Counted from the stretch's first letter, positions 24,594-33,226 are shown. The stretch: DNA of 33,785 bases from Phycisphaerales bacterium (GCA_003162245.1 PMMM01000087.1:3110-36894), one strand, 5' to 3'. Translations and numbers: made by a program. Notes: generated by a model from the sequence alone, not told the origin.

Positions 24594-24670
24594 CATGCCT
24601 TTCGCGCGGCAGCGCCCCGCGGAAGGCGCAGTCGACGACGAGGCCGGCGCTACCGACGCTGAGTTGGGTG

Positions 24671-26089
24671 ATGACGTTCAACTCGCTGACTTTCCTGCTC
24701 TTCTTCGCGGCGGTGGTGCTGCTGCATCGGCTACCGCTCCCGTGGACGGTGAAGAAGTTCAATCTCTGGGTGGCGAGTTGCATCTTCTACGCCGCCTGGA
24801 ACCCGCCGTTCGTCGTGTTGTTGTGGATCGGAACGCTGGTGCACTATGGGGCCGGGCGGGGCATCGCCGCGGCCCGCACGCCGGCCGGCCGGCGCGCCTG
24901 GCTGCTGTGCAGCCTGGTCGTGGGGCTGGGGCTGCTCGGATTCTTCAAGTACGCCCAGTTCCTGCTCGATAACCTCACGGTCCTGCTCGCCGCCCTGCAC
25001 GTCGCGTATCACCCGGGGCGCTTGGACATCCTGTTGCCCGTGGGCGTGTCCTTCTTCACGTTCCAGGCTCTCTCGTACACGATCGACGTCTACCGCGGCA
25101 AGCTCCCGGCCTGCCGCAAGCTGCTCGACCTGGCCCTGTATCTGTCGTTCTTTCCCGTGCTCGCGTCGGGACCGATTCTGCGCGCCGGGCACTTCCTCCC
25201 GCAGTGTGCGCAGCCGCGTCAGGCCGGCGCGCGTGAGTTGGGTTGGGGTCTGACGCTGTTCACGATCGGCCTGTTCGAGAAGGTCTTTCTCGCCGACGGC
25301 ATTCTGGGGCCCTTTGCCGACGCCGTCTTCCACGCCGCCCCCGTGGCCTCCTGGCGCGACGCGTGGTTGGGGGCGTTCGCCTATTCGGCCCAGCTCTTCT
25401 TCGACTTCGCCGGCTATTCCGCCTCCGCGATCGGCGTCGCCCTGTGCCTGGGCTTCGCCGTGCCGGACAATTTCCGCTGCCCGTACGCGGCGATCGGCTT
25501 CTCCGACTTCTGGCGGCGCTGGCACATTTCGCTGTCGAGTTGGCTGCGGGACTACCTGTATTTCCCGCTGGGCGGCAACCGCCGCGGCGCCGGCCGCACC
25601 TATCTGAACCTGATGCTGACGATGCTGCTCGGCGGTCTGTGGCATGGGGCCGCCTGGCGCTTCGTGGCCTGGGGCGGGCTGCATGGGCTCTACCTGGCGG
25701 CGGAACGGCCCGTGCGGGAGCGGTTCGGCGACCGGCCCTGGGCGGCGCGGTGGCCAGTGCGCCTGCCGGCCGCGTTCCTGACGTTCTGTTTGGTGTGCGT
25801 GGCCTGGGTGTTCTTTCGCGCGCCCGATTTCGAGACCGCGTTTGCGTTCGTCGGCAAGATGCTCCTCGGATCGGCCAACCCCTCGACCATCGGCGGCCTG
25901 CGGGCGCTGACCGCCGCCACGGTCATCGCGGCGATGTTCGTCGGCCAATGGCTGCTGCGGGACACGCCGCAGGAAGTGCTGTGGCGGCGGCTGCCGTGGT
26001 GGTTACGGTCCACGGTTCTCGCGGTCCTGCTGGGGGCCGTGATCCTAGCGCCTGGAGATGAGCGTGCCTTCCTCTACTTCCAGTTCTAG
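24671..26089 (+). CDS. MBOAT-family membrane O-acyltransferase (AlgI/DltB-like)
   Basis: The 472-residue polytopic protein has about ten to twelve membrane segments. The conserved MBOAT pattern is clear: LPVGVSFFTFQALSYTIDVYRG, FFDFAGYSASAIG, the RRWHISLSSWLRDYLYFPLGG stretch (read as two pieces around His285) and the catalytic His325 in LLGGLWHGAAW. AlgI-type enzymes move acetyl groups across the membrane onto exported polysaccharides. The acceptor is not known here, since no polysaccharide synthesis genes are present. ATG 24671 is used; GTG 24668 adjoins it. The 3' end overlaps the next gene by 32 nt, indicating coupled translation. Confidence 0.92.
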   Translation: MTFNSLTFLLFFAAVVLLHRLPLPWTVKKFNLWVASCIFYAAWNPPFVVLLWIGTLVHYGAGRGIAAARTPAGRRAWLLCSLVVGLGLLGFFKYAQFLLDNLTVLLAALHVAYHPGRLDILLPVGVSFFTFQALSYTIDVYRGKLPACRKLLDLALYLSFFPVLASGPILRAGHFLPQCAQPRQAGARELGWGLTLFTIGLFEKVFLADGILGPFADAVFHAAPVASWRDAWLGAFAYSAQLFFDFAGYSASAIGVALCLGFAVPDNFRCPYAAIGFSDFWRRWHISLSSWLRDYLYFPLGGNRRGAGRTYLNLMLTMLLGGLWHGAAWRFVAWGGLHGLYLAAERPVRERFGDRPWAARWPVRLPAAFLTFCLVCVAWVFFRAPDFETAFAFVGKMLLGSANPSTIGGLRALTAATVIAAMFVGQWLLRDTPQEVLWRRLPWWLRSTVLAVLLGAVILAPGDERAFLYFQF

Positions 26090-27092
26090 CCCGTGTGCGG
26101 CGGACCGCGCGCCGGACGCGCCTTGGGGAAAGATGTGGGCCCTGGCCGCGCTGCTGGTCCTGCTCCCGTTTGGCGCCTTCGAGTGGGTGGCGCGGGCGCA
26201 CGGCTTCCGGCCGGCGCTGACCGACACGCCCGACCTGTGGGCGTATCAGCGGATGCAACTGCGTCCCCACGACGCGCGCGCCGTGGTCGTGTTCGGCTCG
26301 TCCAAAGCCCAGCTCGGCATCAACCTGGACGAGTTCGAACGCGCCTGCGGGACGCGGCCCATCCAACTCGCCATCGACGGGACCTCGGCGCACGCGTTTC
26401 TCGAAGAGCTGGCGCGAGACGAGGCCTTCACCGGCCTGGCGCTCGTGGAAACCGGCTTCCTGTTCGACAACAACGAGCGCCACGAGCGCCGCGCGCAGGA
26501 GTACGCCGCAAGCTACAGCTCCTTTCGCGGCTCGGTGGCCAGGCGTTTCGACTTCCGGCTGCACTGGTTCATCGGGCAAGCGCTGGCCATCGTCTCTCCG
26601 GACCTTTCGGCCCGCCGCATCACCGAAGCGTTCTCCGCCGGCCATTGGCCGCGGCCCTCGTACCTGCGCATGAGCCCGGACCGCGGACGGTTTGGCGATT
26701 ACCAAATGGTTGATTCCGCGCTCCTCCAGCGCCTGACCGTGAACGAGTTCACGACCGGGGGAATCACGTTGAACGAGGAGCAGCTCGCGGCGCGCCTGGC
26801 CCGCGTCGAGGCCGCGGTGACGCGGATTCAAGCCCGCGGCGGTCGTGTAGTGATCATCCGCATGCCGCCGGCCGTCGCTGCGCGCGACGACTCCGACGCG
26901 GCGCGCTGGGAAGCTGTCAAAGCCCACACGTCGGCGCTGTGTCTCTCCGCGGCCGACGACCCGGTGCTGGCGTCCTTCAAATGTCCGGACGGAAACCACC
27001 TCGACTACCGGGACGCGGCGCGGTTTACGCGCGCCCTCGTCGCGGTGCTGCGGACGCGGCTGGCCGAACGCGGCGACACGCGGCTGCAATGA
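26058..27092 (+). CDS. Membrane-anchored SGNH-like protein, partner of the MBOAT acyltransferase
   Basis: The 344-residue protein has one N-terminal transmembrane helix (about 26-44) and an extracytoplasmic domain. VVVFGSSKAQLG (Ser81/Ser82) resembles SGNH block I, and CPDGNHLDYRDAARF near the end resembles the Asp-x-x-His block, so an AlgX/AlgJ/DltD-like fold is likely. Such proteins complete acetyl transfer from the MBOAT protein to the polymer outside the membrane. Sequence divergence prevents closer naming. GGAG abuts ATG 26058, so the true start may be GTG 26064, six bases from GGAG and in the same frame. It overlaps the MBOAT gene. Confidence 0.7.
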   Translation: MSVPSSTSSSSPCAADRAPDAPWGKMWALAALLVLLPFGAFEWVARAHGFRPALTDTPDLWAYQRMQLRPHDARAVVVFGSSKAQLGINLDEFERACGTRPIQLAIDGTSAHAFLEELARDEAFTGLALVETGFLFDNNERHERRAQEYAASYSSFRGSVARRFDFRLHWFIGQALAIVSPDLSARRITEAFSAGHWPRPSYLRMSPDRGRFGDYQMVDSALLQRLTVNEFTTGGITLNEEQLAARLARVEAAVTRIQARGGRVVIIRMPPAVAARDDSDAARWEAVKAHTSALCLSAADDPVLASFKCPDGNHLDYRDAARFTRALVAVLRTRLAERGDTRLQ

Positions 27093-27139
27093 CTGGGCGG
27101 TGCGACTGGCTCCGGCGGTGATCGGCTTCCGTTGTGCCG

Positions 27140-27164
27140 CGCGCTCGGTGCGGCGCAGAGCGCG
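27140..27164. terminator. Hairpin between convergent SGNH-like and metallopeptidase genes
   Basis: CGCGCTC (27140-27146) and GAGCGCG (27158-27164) form a seven-base stem with an 11-nt loop, inside the 84-nt gap between convergent stops. No T run is present. Confidence 0.4.
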
Positions 27165-27176
27165 AACCGGGGACGG

Positions 27177-28604
27177 CTATTCGCCCCGCGTCCGGAAGTT
27201 CACCTCGACCGACTCCAGCTCGACGCCGTCCGCGCTCTGGAAGCTGTTGAACTTGCCGTGGTTGAGCCAGAACTGGTACGACCAGGCGGCCTTGAGGTGG
27301 ACGGGCATGGTGAAGACCTTGTGCTCGGCGTCGTAGCTGACGTCGCCGGCGCTCTCGGGGTAGTGCGGCCCGCCGCCGACGACGGACCAGGCTTTGTCCG
27401 TCATGGGCCGGTCGAAGAAGACCTTGATTTCCGTGAGGGCGGGATCAACGTCCGTGGCGCCGTTGGCCGGGATCATGCGCACGACCTTGGGCGCGCGGGC
27501 CGCCGACTCTCCGGACTCCTTGGCGTAGTCGTTGAAGAACTCGACCACGCGCGGCATGAACGCGTCGAACGTCGCGTAGCGCTCGCGCTGTGTCTCGTAC
27601 TCGCCCAACAGCTCCGCGAGCTTGCCGGTCCAGCGGAACCCGCGTTTCTCGTTGCTGCGCGCCTCGTCGTCGGCGGCCTTCTTGCCCTCCGCCGCCTTCA
27701 CGTACCGCACGACGCACGCCCGCACGAGCGATTCGTACATCATCGTCTTCCACGTGCCGTACGCCTGCTCGCGCATCGTGCTTTCGCAGTGCTTGAAGAG
27801 GCTCTCGCTCGCCGGCGCGAGTTGCTTGGCGTACTTGTCGACGAACGGGTTCGTGTAGCTGTGGCAGAACTCGTGCGCGATGGTCGAGACGTCCGCGTCG
27901 CTGAACACGGGCACGCCGTTGTCGTCGAACTTGCTGGCTCCGATGATCGGGGTGATCTCCTCCCGGTCGTCCGGATAACGCACCCCCACGCCATAGTTGC
28001 ACGGCCCGTTGAGCAGGCTGAGGATCACGTGGAACCGCGCGCCGGGCCGCGCCCCGAAGAACTTCTCGAACCAGCCGACGTAGTCGCGCTCGGCCAGCTT
28101 CCGCGTCAGCCGCTCGGCCGCCACGTCGTATTGCTGGCGGTGCTGCCCGACGAACTCGTTGAACCCCGCCTCCTTGACGAAGCTGCGGGCCTGCTCCAGG
28201 AACTCGCCGGCCTGCTTCGTCGGCCAGCGCTCGTCCAGGCGCGCCGGCCGCGGCGCCAGCGGCAGCTTCGGCTTGAGGCCCTGCGTGTCTTCCAGGTGCA
28301 CCGCCATACTCATGACGGCGTCGTAGCTGACGCCGTGCTGCGCGCGCAGCTCGCGGGCCAGGCGGACGACCGCATGATCGCGGAACTTCCCGAACTGGGC
28401 GTCGACCTCGTCGGTGTAGGGCGACTTCGCGTTGGGCTGGTTGTACTCTGGGCTGCCGGCCAGCCGGAAGATGAGGCTCAGCAGCTCGACCCGCGCATCG
28501 ACGCGGGCCTCGAGCTCGTGGGCCGGCTTTTTCTCCTGCGCGGCTGCGGTCAGCCCACCGACGATCAGGATTGCGGCTGGAATGAGATGCGTCCGGACTC
28601 TCAT
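27177..28604 (-). CDS. Secreted DUF4932-like metallopeptidase with a C-terminal Ig-like domain
   Basis: The 475-residue protein has a signal peptide (hydrophobic core about 8-21, cleavage after AAA-Q), a helical region with the zinc motif HEFCH (His244, Glu245, His248) in TIAHEFCHSYTNPF, and a likely third ligand in MMYESLVRACVVRYV. This fits the DUF4932 family of putative metallopeptidases. The last 110 residues start with PANGATDVDPALTEIKVFF, typical of SbsA-type Ig-like domains. AAAGGAG stands nine bases before ATG 28604. The substrate is unknown. It lies 144 nt downstream of the stop of the regulator gene on the same strand, with nothing recognisable between. Confidence 0.82.
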   Translation of the reverse strand: MRVRTHLIPAAILIVGGLTAAAQEKKPAHELEARVDARVELLSLIFRLAGSPEYNQPNAKSPYTDEVDAQFGKFRDHAVVRLARELRAQHGVSYDAVMSMAVHLEDTQGLKPKLPLAPRPARLDERWPTKQAGEFLEQARSFVKEAGFNEFVGQHRQQYDVAAERLTRKLAERDYVGWFEKFFGARPGARFHVILSLLNGPCNYGVGVRYPDDREEITPIIGASKFDDNGVPVFSDADVSTIAHEFCHSYTNPFVDKYAKQLAPASESLFKHCESTMREQAYGTWKTMMYESLVRACVVRYVKAAEGKKAADDEARSNEKRGFRWTGKLAELLGEYETQRERYATFDAFMPRVVEFFNDYAKESGESAARAPKVVRMIPANGATDVDPALTEIKVFFDRPMTDKAWSVVGGGPHYPESAGDVSYDAEHKVFTMPVHLKAAWSYQFWLNHGKFNSFQSADGVELESVEVNFRTRGE

Positions 28605-28748
28605 GGCTGGCGACTCCTTTCGGTCGGCGCACAGTTTACACGTTTGCCGTGCGCGGCGTGCTACCTGGTCGCATTGTATGGCTCCGGTGTTGCGCGGTCA
28701 GCGGGTTGCTGGCCGGCCCACGCGCGACATGTGCCTACGGCGAGACGG

Positions 28749-30377
28749 TTAGTCTGCCGACGGCTGGCTCGCGTCGGCAATGCGGCTCAGGCCGGCCAGA
28801 GTCTGCCGGATGCGGGTGGCCCAGCGGTCGCGCTGCTCCGCGATCACGCTGGCGAGCAAATCCGTGAAGCGCGGATCGAATTGCTGCCCGGCCTCGGCCT
28901 GGATCACCTCCAAAGCCCCGTCGATGCTGCGGCTGGGGCGATGAGCGCGGGCGCTCGTGAGTGCGTCGAACGTCTCGGCGACGGCCAACAGCCGCGACCC
29001 GATCGGGATCGCGTTTCCGCTCAGCCCGAAGGGGTATCCCGCGCCGTCGAAGCGCTCGCGCAGGTGGCGGATGATGACCGTCTCCGTCTCGAACACGCGC
29101 AGCGGCCCCAGGATCTTGCACGTCAGCAGCGGCACCTGCCGCAGCACGGCGCTATCCGCCTCGGACAGCGGCGCGCGGCTTTGCAGGATGCGGTCGGGCA
29201 CGCCGATCTTCCCGAGGTCGTGTAGCATCGCCGCATTCGCGACGGTGGCGCGCAGCGACTGCGACCAGCCCGCGGCCTGGGCCAGCGTGTTCACGTAGAA
29301 CGTGGTGTTGCGCGAGTGCCAGGCGGTGTGCTGATCGCGGGCCTCGAGGGCCTGTACCAGGGCCCAGATGCTCTGCAAGCAAAGTTCCTTCGCTTGCATG
29401 CTCAACGCCACGACCTGCTTTTGCAGGCGGTCGAGCTGGCCAACCTCGAGCCCGGCGTCCATCACGACGTCCCCGGCGGTGTCGGACCGGACCACCTGGT
29501 TGCGGCCGGACCGCTTGCCGAGATACAGGGCGTGATCCGCGCGGTTGATCAGGTCGGAAACCGAGTGCACGGTCGCCTCGGACGTGGCGGCCACGCCGAT
29601 CGAGACCGTCACCGCCAGATCGGAGCAACTCGGCACGCGCAGCTCGCGCCCGAGCGTGTCCCGGATGCGCTCGGCGAGCTGCGCGGCGTCGTCCACGCTG
29701 GTCTCCGGACAAATGACCGTAAACTCCTCGCCGCCGTAGCGGGCGACGATGTCCGTATCGCGGACCAGCCCGCGCAGCAGCCGGGCGACGTCCTGGAGCA
29801 CCACGTTCCCGGTCTCGTGACCGAACGTGTCGTTGACCGCCTTGAAGTGGTCGAGGTCGAGCATGAGCAGCGCGACGACCCCGCCGTAGCGCTGCGTGCG
29901 CGCAAATTCGCGCCTGATCAGCTCGCGGAACTCCGCGTGATTCGAGAGGCCGGTCAGCCCGTCCGTCAGGGCGGCCCGCCGCAGCCGCTCTTGCAGCTTG
30001 CTAATCCGCACCCCGTTGCGCACGCGGGCCTCCAGCTCGTCCACGTCATAGGGCTTCACGAGGTAGTCGTCTGCCCCGGTGCGCAACGCCTCGTGCTTTG
30101 CCTGCCGCTCGTCGCAGGCGGAGAGCAGAATGATGTACGCGCCGCTGATCGTGGGGTCGGCCCGCACCCGCTGGCACACCTCAATGCCGGTCATCCCCGG
30201 CATGAGCAGGTCGCACAAGACCACGCGCGGCTGGTGGCTGCGAATCTGCAACAGCCCGGCTTCCCCGTCGCCCGCCTCTACCACCGTGTACTCGCACTTC
30301 AGCATCCGCCGCAGAAGCAGGGCCCGCTGCGCGGGATCGTCCTCGATGACGCAGATGTCGATCAGATCCGGGCGCAT
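28749..30377 (-). CDS. Response regulator with GGDEF and a degenerate HD-GYP domain
   Basis: The 542-residue protein has a receiver domain (1-125, phospho-acceptor Asp56 in CDLLMPG, Lys108), a GGDEF domain (about 130-300) with an intact active site GGEEF (215-219) and inhibitory I-site RDTD (206-209), and an HD-GYP domain (about 330-530). In the HD-GYP part His354 and HD 386-387 are kept, and DGAGYP is present, but the His of the HPxxG position is Val415, the HH pair is Leu439-Arg440, and the VAD Asp is Glu468. It should therefore make c-di-GMP in response to phosphorylation; the phosphodiesterase half may be inactive. Its histidine kinase is not in the window. GTGGA upstream may serve as ribosome-binding site. 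Confidence 0.93.
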   Translation of the reverse strand: MRPDLIDICVIEDDPAQRALLLRRMLKCEYTVVEAGDGEAGLLQIRSHQPRVVLCDLLMPGMTGIEVCQRVRADPTISGAYIILLSACDERQAKHEALRTGADDYLVKPYDVDELEARVRNGVRISKLQERLRRAALTDGLTGLSNHAEFRELIRREFARTQRYGGVVALLMLDLDHFKAVNDTFGHETGNVVLQDVARLLRGLVRDTDIVARYGGEEFTVICPETSVDDAAQLAERIRDTLGRELRVPSCSDLAVTVSIGVAATSEATVHSVSDLINRADHALYLGKRSGRNQVVRSDTAGDVVMDAGLEVGQLDRLQKQVVALSMQAKELCLQSIWALVQALEARDQHTAWHSRNTTFYVNTLAQAAGWSQSLRATVANAAMLHDLGKIGVPDRILQSRAPLSEADSAVLRQVPLLTCKILGPLRVFETETVIIRHLRERFDGAGYPFGLSGNAIPIGSRLLAVAETFDALTSARAHRPSRSIDGALEVIQAEAGQQFDPRFTDLLASVIAEQRDRWATRIRQTLAGLSRIADASQPSAD

Positions 30378-30706
30378 CTTCGTTCCACCACTCTCGGTTT
30401 CGCACAGAACGCGGGAAACAGCGCGTGCTCACGCGAGATTCGCGCTGGTGGTGCGGCCGCGTACCTTGCCGCGCCGCCGCCGATTCCGTACACGGACACT
30501 CTGCCCGCGGACGGCCCTGCGGACCGTCAGACCGGCAGTGCGTCCCCTCTAAGCATTCATATTGTCTGTCGCTGGCGTGAGGAAACTGGCCCGGAACCGG
30601 GCCGGGGGCGCCAGCCGATAAACCTCCGGGCGGCCGGGGGGCCGGCTTGGCGCTTGCTGCAATGTCTGATATTCATGGCACGCGGACCCTGTCAGGACAC
30701 CGCGCC
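30378..30706. other. Divergent region between the regulator and panB, with nested hairpins
   Basis: No gene is supported. The clearest structure is at 30571-30615: outer stem GCTGGCG/CGCCAGC (30571-30577 with 30609-30615) enclosing GGCCCGG/CCGGGCC (30588-30594 with 30597-30603). A second small stem is CGGCC/GGCCG (30631-30635 with 30640-30644). If transcription of panB starts upstream, these lie in its leader. No convincing promoter was identified. Confidence 0.5.
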
Positions 30707-31558
30707 ATGACGCCTTTTGTGCCGCCTGGGCCGCATTACGACCTCGCTTTTTTTTGCCGCCTGAAGTCCGAGGGGCGAAGATTCGCCATGCTGACCGCCT
30801 ACGATTATCCGACCGCAGCCGTTGCGCAGGCCGCCGGCGTGCACGCGTTGCTGGTGGGCGACTCGCTGGGCACTGTTCTCCTCGGGCATCCCAACACACG
30901 CGCTGTGCCCCTGTCGCTCATGCTCGTTCTGGCCGAGGCCGTCCGCCGGGGGGCGCCGCACGTCTACCTGGTCGGCGACATGCCCTACGAAGCCATGAGC
31001 GGGGGGGCCGAAGCCACTGTTACCGCGGCGAAACGCTTCCGAGCCGAGGCCGGTTGCGACGCCGTCAAGTTCGAGGCCGCGTCGGGCGACGAACGGCTGG
31101 TGACCAGGCTTGGCGGCGCCGAAATCGAGGTCATCGCGCACCTCGGACTCCGGCCCCAACAGATCACATCCCCCGACGGCTACCGTGCCCAGGCGCGTGA
31201 CCAGCAGTCCATCGCGAGCCTCGTGGCCGACGCGCGGCGTATGGCGGACGCAGGCGCCGCGATGTTGCTGCTGGAAGCGGTCCCAAACGAAGCCGCCCAG
31301 GCCGTTGTCGCGGCGGTCGGCGTGCCTGTGATTGGGTGCGGAGCCGGCCCGGCGTGCGACGGGCACGTGCTCGTGACACACGATATGCTCGGCTGGGGGA
31401 CGATTCGGCCGCCCCGGTTCGTGCCCGTGCTGGCGCGGGTCGCCACGGTGTACGAGGACGCCATACGGCGCTACGTGCAGGACGTCACCAGCAGGCGCTA
31501 CCCGGGTCCGGAGCATGTCTATCACATGCGAACACCGGCTGGCGAGGCAGGCCAATAG
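30707..31558 (+). CDS. panB: 3-methyl-2-oxobutanoate hydroxymethyltransferase (ketopantoate hydroxymethyltransferase)
   Basis: The 283-residue protein matches PanB throughout. Mg2+ ligands are Asp52 in LVGDSLG, Asp91 in VGDMPYEA and Glu123 in KFEA, and the catalytic Glu190 lies in LLLEAVP (ECVP in E. coli). PVIGCGAG...DGHVLVTHDMLGW is also conserved, with Cys replacing the usual Ile of IGIGAG. PanB adds a hydroxymethyl group from methylene-tetrahydrofolate to ketoisovalerate, the first committed step to pantothenate and CoA. The start at ATG 30707 has AGGA nine bases upstream; in-frame starts 60 and 45 nt earlier are less likely. No panC or panD is adjacent. Confidence 0.96.
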   Translation: MTPFVPPGPHYDLAFFCRLKSEGRRFAMLTAYDYPTAAVAQAAGVHALLVGDSLGTVLLGHPNTRAVPLSLMLVLAEAVRRGAPHVYLVGDMPYEAMSGGAEATVTAAKRFRAEAGCDAVKFEAASGDERLVTRLGGAEIEVIAHLGLRPQQITSPDGYRAQARDQQSIASLVADARRMADAGAAMLLLEAVPNEAAQAVVAAVGVPVIGCGAGPACDGHVLVTHDMLGWGTIRPPRFVPVLARVATVYEDAIRRYVQDVTSRRYPGPEHVYHMRTPAGEAGQ

Positions 31559-31559
31559 C

Positions 31560-31589
31560 CGGCCCAGACGGCGCCTTGCGCGTGGGCCG
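31560..31589 (+). terminator. Hairpin downstream of panB
   Basis: CGGCCCA (31560-31566) and TGGGCCG (31583-31589) form a seven-base stem with a 16-nt loop directly after the panB stop. No T run follows. Confidence 0.35.
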
Positions 31590-31653
31590 TCGACCCGTCG
31601 GGGACCGAGTCGAGGTCGCTACGGCTGGGGCTATTGGGTTGTGCGTGAATCGA

Positions 31654-31680
31654 CCGGCGACACCAGACGATGTCGCCCGG
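31654..31680 (-). terminator. Hairpin downstream of the DUF2934 gene
   Basis: GGCGACA (31656-31662) and TGTCGCC (31671-31677) form a seven-base stem with an eight-nt loop, extendable by two pairs with a one-base bulge. It lies just past the DUF2934 stop on the minus strand. No T run follows. Confidence 0.4.
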
Positions 31681-31684
31681 TGGC

Positions 31685-31900
31685 TCACGTCTGGCCAAGC
31701 AGCGTCATGCGGCCGCGCAGTTCTTCCTCTGCCTGGCGCCAGTCGGATTCGGGGTTGCCCGGTGCCCCGTTGCGGGCCAGGTAGATTTCGTACGCCCGCG
31801 CGCGAATCTGCTCGTCGTGCGGGCCTTCCGCCACGGGGATGGCGCGGGCGTCCATCGTGCGCGCTCTCGGACGGGGAAACCGTGCTACTTGTGCCGGCAT
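31685..31900 (-). CDS. DUF2934 mini-protein
   Basis: The 71-residue protein carries the full DUF2934 signature at about residues 31-65: IRARAYEIYLARNGAPGNP followed by DWRQAEEELR. DUF2934 proteins are small, of unknown function, and widespread in Acidobacteria, Proteobacteria and planctomycetes; they are often predicted to be helical. AAAGGAGG (31907-31914) six bases before ATG 31900 strongly supports the start. The N-terminal 25 residues are Arg- and Pro-rich. It stands alone, convergent with panB and divergent from the oxidoreductase gene. Confidence 0.88.
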   Translation of the reverse strand: MPAQVARFPRPRARTMDARAIPVAEGPHDEQIRARAYEIYLARNGAPGNPESDWRQAEEELRGRMTLLGQT

Positions 31901-32218
31901 CTGAATCCTCCTTTGACGGGGTGTGGCCGTCTACGCCTATGCTCTGTCGGCGCTTATACATATCGGACAAGTTCCGCGAAAAATATTCGTCCTCGTTTAC
32001 GCTGGATTGGCCGCGATCACCTCTTTCTATACGCCGACGCTCCCCGTGCGTTCGGCGGCCGGCGCCCGATCGCGGTTACGGGGCCGTTTTATCGTGACCG
32101 TGCGCGCTACGATGGCCCCCATGACAGGTCGAATGCGCCTAGGATGCCTGCTAGAGTCCCACAAGCGTCGCGCTTGGCAGCGGCGCGCGGCGTAGACGGA
32201 TCGCACGGAGACCACAAA
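31901..32218. other. 318-bp divergent region with an AT-rich patch
   Basis: No further gene is seen. Positions 31950-32035 are AT-rich against the surrounding DNA and probably contain promoters for both flanking genes. The plus-strand side offers only TTGGCC (32007-32012) 15 nt before TATACG (32028-32033), a weak pair. Confidence 0.5.
31953..31981 (-). promoter_or_regulatory. Possible promoter of the DUF2934 gene
   Basis: On the minus strand TATAAG (31953-31958) lies 17 nt from a weak -35, TTTCGC (31976-31981). An overlapping GGAACTT motif resembles the -35 of ECF-type promoters, so an alternative sigma factor is possible. Confidence 0.35.
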
Positions 32219-33226
32219 ATGCGCGCATACCAATTCGACGCGTTCGGGCTCGAGAACCTGAGGCTCGTCACGCGCGACGCGCCGCAGCCGGGGCCGGGCC
32301 AGGTCGCGGTAAACGTGCAGGCGCTCAGCCTGAACTACCGCGACCTGCTGGTCGTTACGGGCGCGTACAACCCGAAGCTCAAGCGGCCGGCGACGCCCAT
32401 CAGCGACGGCGCCGGCGTCGTGTCCGCGGTCGGGCCCGGCGTCACGCGCGTCCGCGTCGGCGAGCGCATCGTGTCACACTTCATCGCCGACTGGCTCGAC
32501 GGGCCGTTCCGTCAGGAGTACGTCGCGTCGACCCTGGGCACGCCGGGCGCCGGCCTCGCCGCGGAGCAGGTCCTGCTGCCGGCGGAGGCCGTGTTGCCGC
32601 TGCCGGCGGGCTACGATTTCGCGCAGGCGGCCACGCTACCGATCGCGGCGCTGACCGCGTGGAGCGCGCTCGTAACCGTGGGGAACGTGCAGCCGGGGCA
32701 AACGGTGCTGACCCTGGGCACGGGCGGCGTGGCGATCTTCACGCTGCAACTCGCCAAGAAGCTGGGCGCCCGTGTCATTATCACGAGCAGCAGCGACGAG
32801 AAGCTCGCGCGGGCTCGCCAGCTCGGTGCCGACCACACGATCAACTATCAAACGACGCCCGACTGGGATGCGGCCGTGCTCGAACACACCGGCGGCGTCG
32901 GCGTCGACCTCACCGTCGAGACTGCGGGGCCCGGCACGCTCGACCGCTCGATGAAGGCCACGCGCGCCGCCGGCACCGTGGCGCTATTAGGCGCACTCAC
33001 CGGCCGGCAAGGGCTGGTCACGACTGGACTGATCCTGATGAAGCGCCTGCACGTCGTCGGCATCATGGTCGACTCGCGCGCCGCCTTCGAGGCCCTGTCT
33101 CGGTTCCTTGGAGAGCACCGCATCGAGCCGGTGATCGACCGGCGTTTCAGCTTCGACGAGCTGCCGGCCGCGCTGCGCTTCATGCAGGAGGGGCAGCATT
33201 TCGGGAAGATCGTGGTGACGGTCTGA
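32219..33226 (+). CDS. Zinc-independent MDR-family NAD(P)-dependent oxidoreductase (quinone reductase-like)
   Basis: The 335-residue protein is a medium-chain dehydrogenase/reductase. An N-terminal GroES-like domain (LNYRDLLVVTGAYN, DGAGVVSAVGPGV) lacks the structural-zinc cysteines and the catalytic Cys of zinc alcohol dehydrogenases. The Rossmann domain has LGTGGVAIFTLQLAKKLGA, in the place of the usual GxGxxG/AxxGxxG motif, and SSSDEKLARARQLGADHTINY. It probably reduces quinones or enones with NADPH, but the substrate is not defined. ATG 32219 has GGAG eight bases upstream; the frame is open upstream but noncoding. It converges on the RND gene with ten nt between the stops. Confidence 0.88.
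   Translation: MRAYQFDAFGLENLRLVTRDAPQPGPGQVAVNVQALSLNYRDLLVVTGAYNPKLKRPATPISDGAGVVSAVGPGVTRVRVGERIVSHFIADWLDGPFRQEYVASTLGTPGAGLAAEQVLLPAEAVLPLPAGYDFAQAATLPIAALTAWSALVTVGNVQPGQTVLTLGTGGVAIFTLQLAKKLGARVIITSSSDEKLARARQLGADHTINYQTTPDWDAAVLEHTGGVGVDLTVETAGPGTLDRSMKATRAAGTVALLGALTGRQGLVTTGLILMKRLHVVGIMVDSRAAFEALSRFLGEHRIEPVIDRRFSFDELPAALRFMQEGQHFGKIVVTV

Noticed and set aside
27132-29225. Plus-strand reading frame of 697 codons across the metallopeptidase and regulator genes
   Set aside because: It crosses two genes with clear motifs on the opposite strand and an intergenic region, and has no recognisable domain or ribosome-binding site.
30571-30645. Cobalamin riboswitch upstream of panB
   Set aside because: The segment AGCCGATAAACC faintly resembles the 3' B12 box, but the conserved GCCACTG core and the rest of the fold are missing, and panB is not a usual B12-controlled gene.
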